Shown here in pieces: positions 43,290 through 51,972 of a stretch of 64,000 bases of DNA. The notes under the pieces were generated by a model, which worked only from the letters and a program-made list of their open reading frames with translations, did not search any database and was not told the origin of the DNA. How positions within the stretch are numbered: the stretch's first letter is position 1; each line of letters starts with the position of its first letter. This DNA is from Nonomuraea jiangxiensis (GTDB taxonomy: Bacteria > Actinomycetota > Actinomycetes > Streptosporangiales > Streptosporangiaceae). A program made the position numbers and the translations under genes. The stretch is from contig NZ_FNDJ01000010.1 in NCBI RefSeq assembly GCF_900099965.1, positions 124,001 to 188,000 of the forward strand. Reading direction: 5' to 3'.

Positions 43290-43904
43290 ATGGCGAAGGT
43301 CATCTCTACGTTGTTCATCTCTGCTGACGGTGTGGCCGAGATCGACCCCGATTGGCACTTCCCGTACTTCGACGAGAACATGGGCCGCGCCGTCGGCGAG
43401 GACTATGACACCGCTGACGTGCTGTTGATCGGTCGCGAGACCTTCGACAGCTTCGCCGGAGCGTGGCCCGACCGCGAGGCGGCGGGTGGGGACGACGCAC
43501 CGTTCGCCAAGCAACTCGGGGACATGCGCAAGGTGGTCGTCTCCCGCCAGCCGCTGGAGTTCTCCTGGCGCAACTGCGAACTGATCACGGGCGATCTCCT
43601 CGATGCCGTCACCTCGCTCAAGGCCGATGCCGGCATCAGGGGCATCCTCATCCCCGGTTCGATCTCCGTGGTGCAGCAGTTGCTCGCCGCGGGGCTGGTC
43701 GACGAGTTGCGCCTGCTGGTGCACCCGGTGGCGGCGCGTAAGGGCCGCAGGCTGTTCGACGACGGCGACGCGCCGTACCACCTGAGCGTGACGGCGACGG
43801 AGACGTTTCCGACGGGCGTGATCCGCGTGATCTACTCGCCGACCGAGGCACCCACCAAAGTCGGCTACGACGAGGTCAAGGCCCAGGTGTCCACCGGGGA
43901 ATAG
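43290..43904 (+). CDS. dihydrofolate reductase / RibD C-terminal family protein
   Basis: 204 residues. Motifs: KVISTLFISADGVAE at the start, DVLLIGRETFDSFAGAWP, VVSRQPLEFSW and GSISVVQQLLAAGLVDELRL. They form the NADPH-binding DHFR-like fold of the RibD C-terminal family. Probably a reductase of unknown substrate; these orphan proteins are common in actinomycetes. It is an intact gene among fragments. A short spacer of no note (43905-44074) follows. Confidence 0.87.
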   Translation: MAKVISTLFISADGVAEIDPDWHFPYFDENMGRAVGEDYDTADVLLIGRETFDSFAGAWPDREAAGGDDAPFAKQLGDMRKVVVSRQPLEFSWRNCELITGDLLDAVTSLKADAGIRGILIPGSISVVQQLLAAGLVDELRLLVHPVAARKGRRLFDDGDAPYHLSVTATETFPTGVIRVIYSPTEAPTKVGYDEVKAQVSTGE

Positions 43905-44074
43905 GCGCCTTCTCCGGGAGGATCGCCGCAACGGCGCCACATCCGCCGGTCGGCAACGTGATCGTCTGATAGCGCCCCACGTGGATGTGGATCCGTCAGG
44001 GCGATCGGTAGCCGCCCTTCGGGCGGAGTATGGACAACTGGTCCGTGCATGGTCATGTCGCTATGGGCGGTCTG

Positions 44075-44695
44075 TCAGCCTGGCGGTGGTTCGGGCGTCA
44101 AGTCGAGATCGACGACAACAGGGGCGTGATCACTGCCCGCGGCGATGCCCTCGTCGTAGAGGTGCTGGATTCGGCGTACCGTCCAGTGGTGGCTGATCCA
44201 GACGGAGTCGAAGCGGCGCGCGGTTCCGGGGGATGTCTTTCTGCGCCCAGTGCGGTGGGTGACCGCGAGCGGGCCCTGTGGGCGGGCCATCTGGAGCGCG
44301 GAGACATCCTCCGGGCAGCCGCGAAGCCAACGCCGCAGCGCATCGTCGAGGGGGTGCACCTTGCCCGGCCCGAACAGGCGATCGTCCCCCGGCTCCCCAT
44401 GCAGGTGCCAGTCCCCGGTATGCCAGTGCGTTCGTGTATCGGCGAACTGAAGCGCATCCACCAAAGGGGTGTTGGCGTCCGCCCCGAACAGCAACGGCCC
44501 TGACTGAGTGGCCAGCCATGCGGCGAATGCGACGGCCTGGCGCGGTTTCACCAGGCCATAGGTAACCCCCGGCGGGGCGTGGTAGGACCCCACGGTCAAT
44601 GGCATCCCGTCAAGGGTCGTCTCGGCCAGCAGGGTGCGCTCGGGTTGCGGCCCGTCCGTGAGCAGCCAGGTGGAGCGCGGTGACGAGCCCTTACC
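44075..44695 (-). pseudogene. 5'-truncated endonuclease/exonuclease/phosphatase family gene
   Basis: The frame carries the C-terminal two thirds of a DNase I-like enzyme: VGSYHAPPGVTYGL, LLFGADANTPLVDALQFADT, RRFDSVWISHHW and the terminal AGSDHAPVVVDLDL catalytic motif. Upstream of ~44695 the frame runs antisense through a phosphoketolase fragment. The start and first metal-binding motifs are therefore missing. Confidence 0.6.
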
Positions 44696-44697
44696 GG

Positions 44698-45062
44698 CGA
44701 TCCCGACGAGACCATCAGCAACCGGCTCGGGGCGGTGTTCGAGGCGTCCGGCCGGGCGTTCGCCGAGCGCGTGACCGAGGAGATGTCGCGATATCGCGGG
44801 ATGGCCGGGTGATGGAGGTGCTCTCGGAGCACGCCTGCCACGGCTGGCTTGAGGGGTACACGTTGACCGGCCGGCACGGCTGGTTCGCCACCTACGAGGC
44901 GTTCGCCATGGTGTCGTGCAGCATGCGAAGTGGTTGCAGGAGGCGCACGACCTGGCGTGGCGGGCGCCGATGCCGAGTCTGAACATCCTGCTGACCTCGA
45001 CCCTGGCGACAGGATCACAACGGTTTCAGCCACCAACGGCCCGGCCTGATCCAGAACATGAT
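44698..45062 (+). pseudogene. phosphoketolase (XFP) fragment with frameshifts
   Basis: Read across frames it gives [80 protein letters not shown] and LNILLTS, then RQDHNGFSHQRPGLIQNMI. This is the mid-section of xylulose-5-phosphate/fructose-6-phosphate phosphoketolase. At least two indels occur, and both ends of the ~800-residue enzyme are missing. Confidence 0.75.
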
Positions 45063-45071
45063 CATCCACCG

Positions 45072-45225
45072 CGCGGCGGCCGGCTCTGGTCGAAGGCGTC
45101 CAGGAACCAGCCGAGGAAGACATCGGCCTCTCCACCGAAGCCGATGCGGCGCATGGCGAACACGGCATAGGCGGCGTCGCGGATCAGCTCGGGGCGGCCA
45201 ACGGCGGCGCCGGATCCGGCGCCTC
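45072..45225 (-). pseudogene. GH15 glucoamylase-like fragment
   Basis: ELIRDAAYAVFAMRRIGFGG and EADVFLGWFLDAFDQSR correspond to the (W)IRDAxYxLxALxRLGFxxEAxxFxxW helix-loop of GH15 glucoamylase-like proteins. Only ~50 residues survive. This is the third metabolic-gene scrap in under 1.2 kb. Confidence 0.45.
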
Positions 45226-45445
45226 TAGGGGCAGGTGAGATGAAGCCGTCCGCGCAGGGTATCCAGCTCGTATGGCTACGGGCGGCATTCTTGGACGTTG
45301 AGGCGCCGACCGTGGACTTTCCGGGCAGTCGCGGGTGCGGTGGCCGGTACCAGCCGGGCGGGCGTCGCGCAGGCGGTCGTTCAGCTCGCACCATGACCGG
45401 TCAGGGGCCCGCCGTTGCGGGCGGGCCCCGTTTGTCAGGTCAGGA

Positions 45446-48052
45446 TCAGCCGGAGGGTGTGAACTGGGCGACCCAGTACGCGGTGCGGTCCAGGTAGGCG
45501 GTTTGGGCGGAGGTGCCGGTGCGGCCGTAGGCTCCCTCGTAGTTCTGGTAGCCCGTCCGCGGGACCGCGGGCTCGATCACGCTGCCCTCGTGCCACTCGT
45601 TGAAGGACGTGATGGACACCCAGGTGGGATTGGTCCGTAGGGCGTTGGACCACTCCCTGTCGTAGGTGGCTCCGTTGTCCCGGGCGAGGGTGGGGGTGGT
45701 GTTGCCCGGCACCGCGCGGTCGTCGATGTAGCCGGGGCCCACGGACGGGGCCCACACGAGCCCGCGCTGGCGTGCGTAGTCGGCGGCCTGCTGCCAGCCG
45801 GGTGCGGTGGCGCCGGCGATCGCGTCGTAGGTGTACATGCCGTTGAAGTTCGCGATCTTCGTGGTGTCGGTGGTCTGGGCCAGGATGACGTTGCTCTGGT
45901 TGACCTGGCTCAGGGGGGACCAGTCGGTGATGCGCAGGCTCTCGAAGACGTAGAAGGCGTTGCGGAAGGCCGGATGCGATCCGTAGGTCTGGTTGATGTA
46001 GCGGATGTCGTCCACGGTGGAGGCGGCGGTCCGGCCGGAGTACGGCTCCAGGTGCCAGGCCACCTTGAGCCCTTCCCGCGCCGCCGCGTCCATGACCCCT
46101 CTGGCGAGGTTGTCCTCATAGCTGCCGCGGCCCCACCAGCTGAACACCAGCACCCCGGCGCCCGACTGTCTGATCCACTTCATGTGCTGGGGCACCGTGC
46201 CGGCGAAGTCCCCGGAGTCGTACGCGCCCAGCGCGGGGTAGAAGTCCGCGCCGATGTCGTTGGGCGGGGTGCGCCCGCCCTGCTGCCAGTGCCGCCAGCC
46301 GCCGTTGACCTGCGGCGAGCCGTACCAGGGGTAGTAGAAGATGTGCACCTTGTCCGACAGCGGCGTGCCGCCGCCGGTCGAGCTCTCCAGGGTGAGGGTG
46401 TCGATGTCGAAGAGGCTGCCGCTGCCGCCGGTGAAGACCAGGAAGAGTGGTCCGCTGGCGGAGCCGGTCAGTGTGGTGGAGACGTTCTGGAAGGTCTCCC
46501 ATCCGCCGGTGGACGGTACGGGCACCGAGCCGAGCAGGGTGCCGGTGGCCGAGCCTGAACGCACCTGGATCGTGCCGCCCGGCCCGCCTGAGGAGATGCG
46601 GGCGGAGAAGGTCGTGGCGCCTGCCGTGGTGACGTTCGAGTAGCCCGCCCAGTCGCCGTTGTCGATGTAGCCGAGTGTCCGGCCGCCGCTGGCCGGTGTG
46701 TGGGTCGCGACCTGGACGCCCGAGCCGGAGGTGTAGGACTCGCCTTCGACGGTGACGGTGCCGGCGGCGGCGCCGCTCAACTCCTTGATCCGGATGTTGC
46801 GGAAGGCGGCCTGGTCGGAGGCGCCGTGGTTCTGGATGCCGACGTAGCCTTGGCGCAGCGAGCGCCGCGGGTCGGTGTTGGTGAAGTCGTTGATCTTCGC
46901 GCCGTTCAGGAACACTTGCAGGCGCTCGCCCTCCACCAGCAGCTCGTAGGTGTTCCACTCGCCGGGCGGGTTCAGCGCCGCGTCGCGGGCGGCCTGGTCG
47001 GCGGCCTTGTAGCCGTAGATCGCTCCGGTCGTGCGGTCCGAGGCGTCGGTGGCATCGATCTGCACCTCGTAGCCGTTGTCCACGGCCGACTGCGGATCGG
47101 AGGAGGCCGGGAAGCCGACGAAGACCCCGGAGTTGCTGTCGCCGGTCAGTTTCCAGTCCAGCTTCAGCGAGTAGGAGCCGAATTCCTTGGCGCTGTGCCA
47201 CAGCAGGCCCATCCCGCCCTGCGAGCTCAGGGTGGCGTCGGTGTTGGCGAAGCTGCCCGGGCCCGCCTGTGACCAGCCGCTGGTGGAGCCGTTGTACAGC
47301 GTGGTGTAGCCGGTCTCCGGCCGGCAGTCCGCCCTGGCGACCCCGGCCGCGTACCTGATGCCGCCGAGGAGCTCGTTACGGAAGGCGGGATCGGCGTACG
47401 ACTCGATGGTGTGGCCGAGGCCGGTGTAGAACGCACGCCCCCGGCCCTGCGGGTGGCACCAGGTGATGGGGTGGTCGCCCATGTCGCCGCCGCTGTAGCT
47501 GCTTTCGTCGAGGCTCTGCAGCACGCGTACCGAGAGGCGGGGGTTGGTGCGGTAGTTGTACCACTCGTCGGTCCGCCTCCATGTCGGGCCGAGGTGGCTG
47601 GTCGCGGGGTGCGTGCGGTCCTCGTTGCGTACGGTGGCCTGCTGGATGGCGGGGTGGCCCTTGAAGTAGGCGCCGGCCAGCTTCTCGTAGTACGGCCAGT
47701 TGTATTCGGTGTCGGCGGCTGCGTGGACGCCCACGTACCCGCCGCCCGAGTCGACGTAGGACTGGAAGGCCGCCTGCTGGGCGTCGTTGAGCACGTCGCC
47801 GGTGGTGTTGAGGAAGACGACGGCCTTGTAGCCGGCCAGGTTGGCGCCGGTGAAGGCGCCGCCGTCCTCGGTGGCGGTCACGGTGAAGTTGTTCGCCGCG
47901 CCGAGGTCGCGGATGGCCTGGATGCCGGCCGGGATCGAGTCATGGCGGAACCCGGCGGTCTTGGAGAAGACCAGCACCTGGTAGGCCGGGTCCGCGGGAG
48001 CGGCGGTCAGGCTCGCCGCCACGAGCACGAGGCTCAGGAGTTTGTGGAGCAT
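45446..48052 (-). CDS. secreted ThuA - DUF1080 - CBM6 - GH99-like multidomain glycosidase
   Basis: 868 residues with a signal peptide (MLHKLLSLVLVAASLTAAPA). Domains: ThuA-like (~22-235; VLVFSKTAGFRHDSI, VGVHAAADTEYNWPYYEKL), DUF1080/3-keto-disaccharide-hydrolase-like lectin fold (~245-420; NSGVFVGFP, GYVGIQNHG), CBM6 (~430-550; EGESYTSGSG, GYIDNGDWAGY), and GH99-like (~565-868; VHIFYYPWYG, VAWHLEPYSGRTAAST, SFNEWHEGSVIEP). It probably degrades an alpha-mannoside-like or uronic polysaccharide outside the cell. It starts 9 bp after the dehydrogenase gene, in one operon. The CBM6 sequence is almost the same as the last CBM6 of its neighbour. Confidence 0.85.
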   Translation of the reverse strand: MLHKLLSLVLVAASLTAAPADPAYQVLVFSKTAGFRHDSIPAGIQAIRDLGAANNFTVTATEDGGAFTGANLAGYKAVVFLNTTGDVLNDAQQAAFQSYVDSGGGYVGVHAAADTEYNWPYYEKLAGAYFKGHPAIQQATVRNEDRTHPATSHLGPTWRRTDEWYNYRTNPRLSVRVLQSLDESSYSGGDMGDHPITWCHPQGRGRAFYTGLGHTIESYADPAFRNELLGGIRYAAGVARADCRPETGYTTLYNGSTSGWSQAGPGSFANTDATLSSQGGMGLLWHSAKEFGSYSLKLDWKLTGDSNSGVFVGFPASSDPQSAVDNGYEVQIDATDASDRTTGAIYGYKAADQAARDAALNPPGEWNTYELLVEGERLQVFLNGAKINDFTNTDPRRSLRQGYVGIQNHGASDQAAFRNIRIKELSGAAAGTVTVEGESYTSGSGVQVATHTPASGGRTLGYIDNGDWAGYSNVTTAGATTFSARISSGGPGGTIQVRSGSATGTLLGSVPVPSTGGWETFQNVSTTLTGSASGPLFLVFTGGSGSLFDIDTLTLESSTGGGTPLSDKVHIFYYPWYGSPQVNGGWRHWQQGGRTPPNDIGADFYPALGAYDSGDFAGTVPQHMKWIRQSGAGVLVFSWWGRGSYEDNLARGVMDAAAREGLKVAWHLEPYSGRTAASTVDDIRYINQTYGSHPAFRNAFYVFESLRITDWSPLSQVNQSNVILAQTTDTTKIANFNGMYTYDAIAGATAPGWQQAADYARQRGLVWAPSVGPGYIDDRAVPGNTTPTLARDNGATYDREWSNALRTNPTWVSITSFNEWHEGSVIEPAVPRTGYQNYEGAYGRTGTSAQTAYLDRTAYWVAQFTPSG

Positions 48053-48061
48053 CGCCTTCCC

Positions 48062-50842
48062 CTACCTGGTGATCGTGAGGGTGTCGATGTCGAAGAGGCT
48101 GCCGCTGCCGCCGGTGAAGACCAGGAAGAGTGGTCCGCCGGCGGAGCCGGTCAGTGTGGTGGAGACGTTCTGGAAGGTCTCCCATCCGCCGGTGGACGGT
48201 ACGGATACCGAGCCGAGCAGGGTGCCGGTGGCCGAGCCTGAACGCACCTGGATCGTGCCGCCCGGCCCGCCTGAGGAGATGCGGGCGGAGAAGGTCTTGG
48301 CGCCTGCCGTGGTGACGTTCGAGTAGCCCGCCCAGTCGCCGTTGTCGATGTAGCCGAGCGTCCGGCCGCCGCTGGCCGGTGTGTGGGCCGCAGGCTGCAC
48401 CCCCGAGCCGGAGGTGTAGGACTCGCCCTCGACGGTGGTGCTCGGCGCCGATCCGGTGGTGAAGGTGAAGGCGTCCAGGTCGAGTAGGTTGCCCTGTCCC
48501 GACACGCCCTTGAAGACCAGGAACAGCTTCGTCGTGCCGGCGGGGGCGTTGCTCAGCGCGGCGGAGACGTCGGTGAAGGTGTCCCAGCCTCCGGTGTTCG
48601 GCACGGTCAGCGTGCCGAGCAGCGTGCCGGTCGATGAGCCGGATCGCACCTCGATCGTGCCGCCGGGGCCGCCGGAGGAGACCCGGGCGGTCACCCTGGA
48701 GGCTCCGGCCAGCACGTAGGGCTCGAAGGAGATCCAGTCGCCGTTGTCGGTGAAGCCGACCGTCGCTCCGCCCTCGGCCCCGCCGTGATTGGCGACCTGG
48801 ATGCCCTGCTGGGCGCCGAAGTGCTCGGCCTGGCGGTGCGCCGGCTGCAGCTTGCGCGGGCTGTGGCTGGTGAGCCCGCCCTTGTCGGTGTACTCGGCGT
48901 CGAAGACGCCGTAGAGGTTGGCCGCCGCGTCGTGCTCACCGTCGACCGGGATGGTGATCGATCCCTCGCAGCCGTTCTTGGAGGTGATCTCGTGGGTGTG
49001 GCTGTCGTGTCCCACCAGGTACGTCACCTTGACGGCGGCGCAGTCCACCGTGCCGTCCTCGGGGTCGGTGACAGTTACCTTGAAGGCCACGGCCTGACCG
49101 TAGGAGAAGAGCTGTCCGTCGATCGGGGTCGTCAGCGTCACGGTGGGCGCGGCGTTGCCGACCGTGATCACCAGGCTGGCCGTCCCGGTCAGGCCCTGCG
49201 GGTCACGCACGGTCAGGGTCGGCCGGAAGGTGCCGTTGGAGCTGTAGGTGTGCGTCGGGTTCGCCTGCGTGGAGGTGGCGCCGTCGCCGAAGTTCCACGA
49301 GTAGCTGAGCGCGCCGCCCTCGGGGTCCGAGCTGCCGGCCGAGGAGAAGGCCACGGTCAGCGGCGCCTTCCCCGAGGTCTTGTCGGCCGCGGCCCTGGCG
49401 ACGGGGTTGCGGTTGGCGCCGCCGAGGTACTCGATCCGGTAGAGCGCCTGGTTGCCGCTGTTCGTGCCGTAGTCCAGCACGTACAGGGCGCCGTCGGGGC
49501 CGAACTTCGAGTCGATGATCTGCGTGCCGTCCCATGGGAAGTCCTCGATCACGCCGGGGGTGCCGTCGCCCTTGACCTCGATCGCCTTGATCCACTGGCG
49601 CCCGAACTCCGTGGCGAAGTAGCGGCCGCTGAGCGACTGCGGGAACTTGACCGACGAGGTCGAGCTCGCGTCGTAGCGGTAGACGTCGCCGCCCATGGGC
49701 GACTCGGAGCCGCCGCCGAACTCGGGAGGCGAGCCCGCGTCGCCGTACTTGATCCAGCTCGGCTTGGCGGGCGGCAGCGTGGCGAGCCCGGTGTTGCGGA
49801 AGGAGTTGTTCGCCGGTCCGCCCGCGCAGTTGTACTTGGCTCCGGAGGGGCCGCTGGGGAAGGTGTACTCGTTGTAGGTCTCGGCGGTGGTGTTGGTGCC
49901 GGTGCAGTACGGCCAGCCGTAGTTGCCCGGGGCGGTGATGCGGTCGAACTCCACCTGCCCGCCCGGGCCCCGGTTGGGGTCGGTGGTGCCCGCGTCCGGC
50001 CCGTAGTCGCCCAGATAGATCGTGCCCGTCTGCTTGTCGACCGACATGCGGAAGGGGTTGCGGAAGCCCATGGCGTAGATCTCGGGCCGGGTCCTGGCCG
50101 TGCCGGGCGGGAAGAGGTTGCCCGCCGGGATGGTGTAGGTCCCGTCCGGCTGCGGCTTGATGCGCAGCAGCTTGCCGCGCAGGTCGTTGGTGTTGCCCGA
50201 GGAGCGCTGCGCGTCGAACTGCGGGTTGCGGTTGGTGCGCTCGTCGATCGGCGAGAATCCGCTGGAGTCGAAGGGGTTGGTGTCGTCACCGGTGGTCAGG
50301 TAGAGGTTGCCCGCGGCGTCGAAGTCGATGTCGCCGCCCACGTGGCAGCATTGGCCACGGTCGTTGGGCACCTCGAGTACGACCTTCTCGCTGGCCAGGT
50401 CGAGGGTGTTGTCGGCCTTGAGGGTGAAGCGCGACAGGTTCAGGTGGCCCTTCCAGGCCGCGAAGTCGGCCTCGGTGCCGGTCACGGGGGCGTCCCCGGC
50501 CGGGGTGCTCAGCTTGGGCGAGTAGTACAGGTAGACGAAGCGGTTCGTGGCGAAGCCGGGATCGAGGGCGATGCCCTGCAGCCCCTCCTCGTCGTGGGTG
50601 TAGACATCGAGTTTGCCCGCCACCTTGGTCGCGCCGGAGGCGTCGGTGTGGCGGACCGTGCCGTCTCGGGCGGTGTGCAGCACCGACCTGTCAGGCAGGA
50701 CCGTGAGCGACATCGGTTCGCCCAGCTCGGCCGGCCCGAAGGCCAACTGCACCTGCTGGTAGTCGCCGGGTGGGATGTCCGTCGCCGCCGCGCTGGTGAG
50801 CACCAGCGACGCCGCGACGAGGAGCTTGGACCACGCGGACAT
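48062..50842 (-). CDS. secreted PQQ-type sugar dehydrogenase with PKD and two CBM6 modules
   Basis: About 926 residues from ATG 50842 (AAAGGA upstream; an in-frame start at 50899 lacks a signal peptide). Signal peptide MSAWSKLLVAASLVLTSAAA. Residues ~30-440 are a six-bladed glucose/sorbosone dehydrogenase propeller (GLQGIALDPGFATNRFVYLY, GDYGPDAGTTDPNRGPGGQV, GPDGALYVLDYG). A PKD domain follows at ~455-550 (GDGATSTQANPTHTYSSNGT), then an Ig-like linker and two CBM6 domains (~645-770, ~790-926). It probably oxidises sugars on a carbohydrate surface. First gene of a two-gene operon. Confidence 0.87.
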   Translation of the reverse strand: MSAWSKLLVAASLVLTSAAATDIPPGDYQQVQLAFGPAELGEPMSLTVLPDRSVLHTARDGTVRHTDASGATKVAGKLDVYTHDEEGLQGIALDPGFATNRFVYLYYSPKLSTPAGDAPVTGTEADFAAWKGHLNLSRFTLKADNTLDLASEKVVLEVPNDRGQCCHVGGDIDFDAAGNLYLTTGDDTNPFDSSGFSPIDERTNRNPQFDAQRSSGNTNDLRGKLLRIKPQPDGTYTIPAGNLFPPGTARTRPEIYAMGFRNPFRMSVDKQTGTIYLGDYGPDAGTTDPNRGPGGQVEFDRITAPGNYGWPYCTGTNTTAETYNEYTFPSGPSGAKYNCAGGPANNSFRNTGLATLPPAKPSWIKYGDAGSPPEFGGGSESPMGGDVYRYDASSTSSVKFPQSLSGRYFATEFGRQWIKAIEVKGDGTPGVIEDFPWDGTQIIDSKFGPDGALYVLDYGTNSGNQALYRIEYLGGANRNPVARAAADKTSGKAPLTVAFSSAGSSDPEGGALSYSWNFGDGATSTQANPTHTYSSNGTFRPTLTVRDPQGLTGTASLVITVGNAAPTVTLTTPIDGQLFSYGQAVAFKVTVTDPEDGTVDCAAVKVTYLVGHDSHTHEITSKNGCEGSITIPVDGEHDAAANLYGVFDAEYTDKGGLTSHSPRKLQPAHRQAEHFGAQQGIQVANHGGAEGGATVGFTDNGDWISFEPYVLAGASRVTARVSSGGPGGTIEVRSGSSTGTLLGTLTVPNTGGWDTFTDVSAALSNAPAGTTKLFLVFKGVSGQGNLLDLDAFTFTTGSAPSTTVEGESYTSGSGVQPAAHTPASGGRTLGYIDNGDWAGYSNVTTAGAKTFSARISSGGPGGTIQVRSGSATGTLLGSVSVPSTGGWETFQNVSTTLTGSAGGPLFLVFTGGSGSLFDIDTLTITR

Positions 50843-50919
50843 GGGGGTTCCTTTCCTGACCGGGGGGACGTCAGGGAGGTTGGAGGCGCCTGCTCCCATT
50901 GCGCTTGACGTTTTGTGAA

Positions 50920-50948
50920 GACTTATCTCGCTGTAATGCGGCTGTCAA
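50920..50948 (-). promoter_or_regulatory. promoter of the sugar dehydrogenase operon
   Basis: Read on the minus strand: -35 TTGACA (50948-50943), 17-bp spacer, -10 TAAGTC (50925-50920). The expected transcript start is near 50913, ~70 nt before ATG 50842. It is divergent from the promoter at 51058. Confidence 0.6.
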
Positions 50949-51057
50949 GAACCTCAATGTTCAGTGGGTGAACGGTGAGGTGCGACGAAAATCCGCAACT
51001 TCTCAACTGACTTGCGTAATTCCGCTTCATGCGAAACTTACAGCCGCTATACCGATC

Positions 51058-51086
51058 TTGACACGGGCGCGGCTGCCCGGCATGCT
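51058..51086 (+). promoter_or_regulatory. promoter of the oxidoreductase / dehydratase / regulator genes
   Basis: -35 TTGACA (51058-51063), 17-bp spacer, -10 CATGCT (51081-51086). GGGGAG lies before ATG 51121. Confidence 0.55.
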
Positions 51087-51120
51087 GCGGATCACAAATC
51101 GATTTGCAAGTGGGGAGTAC

Positions 51121-51972
51121 ATGACCGACTTACCGCGGCGAGTGCTGGTGACGGGGGCGGCGGGGAGCGTTGGCCTGGCCACCCTCGATCTCCTCGCGCG
51201 CCATCAGGTTGCGGCGACCGGGCTGGACCTGCGCGACCCCGGCGGCCTGCCCGCCGATCGCATGGTGGTGGGCGACGCGGGCGATCCGGAGGTGGTCCGG
51301 CGGGCGCTGGACGGCGTGGAGGCCGTGATCCACCTCGCCGCGCTCCCGGCGCCCGTGCTCGGCACGCCGGAGGAGGTGTTCTGCGGCAACACCAGGGCCA
51401 CGTTCGTGGTGCTGGAGGAGGCCGGCCGGGCGGGAGTGCGGCGCGCCGCCATCGCCAGCAGCATGTCGGCTCTGGGACTGGCCTGGGCGGACAGAGCGCT
51501 TCACCCGGCCTACGTGCCCGTCGACGAGCAGATCCCGCTGCAGGTCGAGGACCCGTACGGGCTGTCCAAACAGGCCGACGAGCTCACGGCGGCGATGATG
51601 AGCCGCAGGCACGGCATGACCACCGTCGCGCTGCGCTTCCCCCGGCTGGGCGGTCCGGAGGACAAGCTCCAGCACACCGCCGAGGAGTGGGCCGTCGACC
51701 GGTCGGCGGGCGCCAAGGAGCTGTGGAGCTACCTGGACGTACGGGACGCCGCCTGGGCCGCCTGGCTGGCGGTCACCCAGCCGATCGAGGGTCACCACGT
51801 GCTGGCCGTGGCCGCGCCCAACACGCTGATGTCCGATCCGACCGAGGAGCTGCTGGACGTGTTCCACCCCGACAGCGAGCGGCGGGCGCCGCTGCCCGAC
51901 CGCACCGTGCCGCTCGACCTGCGCGCCGCTGAGCGGGTGCTCGGCTTCACCGCGAGGCACGTGCTGCCATGA
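51121..51972 (+). CDS. NAD-dependent epimerase/dehydratase-family oxidoreductase
   Basis: 283 residues. Rossmann motif VLVTGAAGSVGLATL, D in GLDLRDP, and an extended-SDR YxxxK in DPYGLSKQADEL near residue 143. The overall layout resembles uronate dehydrogenase, which oxidises uronic acids to aldarolactones; the identity is uncertain. ATG 51121 has GGGGAG upstream. It overlaps the next gene by ATGA (51969-51972), so the two probably act in one sugar-acid pathway. Confidence 0.82.
   Translation: MTDLPRRVLVTGAAGSVGLATLDLLARHQVAATGLDLRDPGGLPADRMVVGDAGDPEVVRRALDGVEAVIHLAALPAPVLGTPEEVFCGNTRATFVVLEEAGRAGVRRAAIASSMSALGLAWADRALHPAYVPVDEQIPLQVEDPYGLSKQADELTAAMMSRRHGMTTVALRFPRLGGPEDKLQHTAEEWAVDRSAGAKELWSYLDVRDAAWAAWLAVTQPIEGHHVLAVAAPNTLMSDPTEELLDVFHPDSERRAPLPDRTVPLDLRAAERVLGFTARHVLP

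Noticed and set aside
48785-50908. A 707-residue plus-strand ORF opposite the sugar dehydrogenase gene
   Set aside because: Val/Gly/Arg-rich shadow with no recognisable domain; the minus-strand frame has a clear fold and signal peptide.
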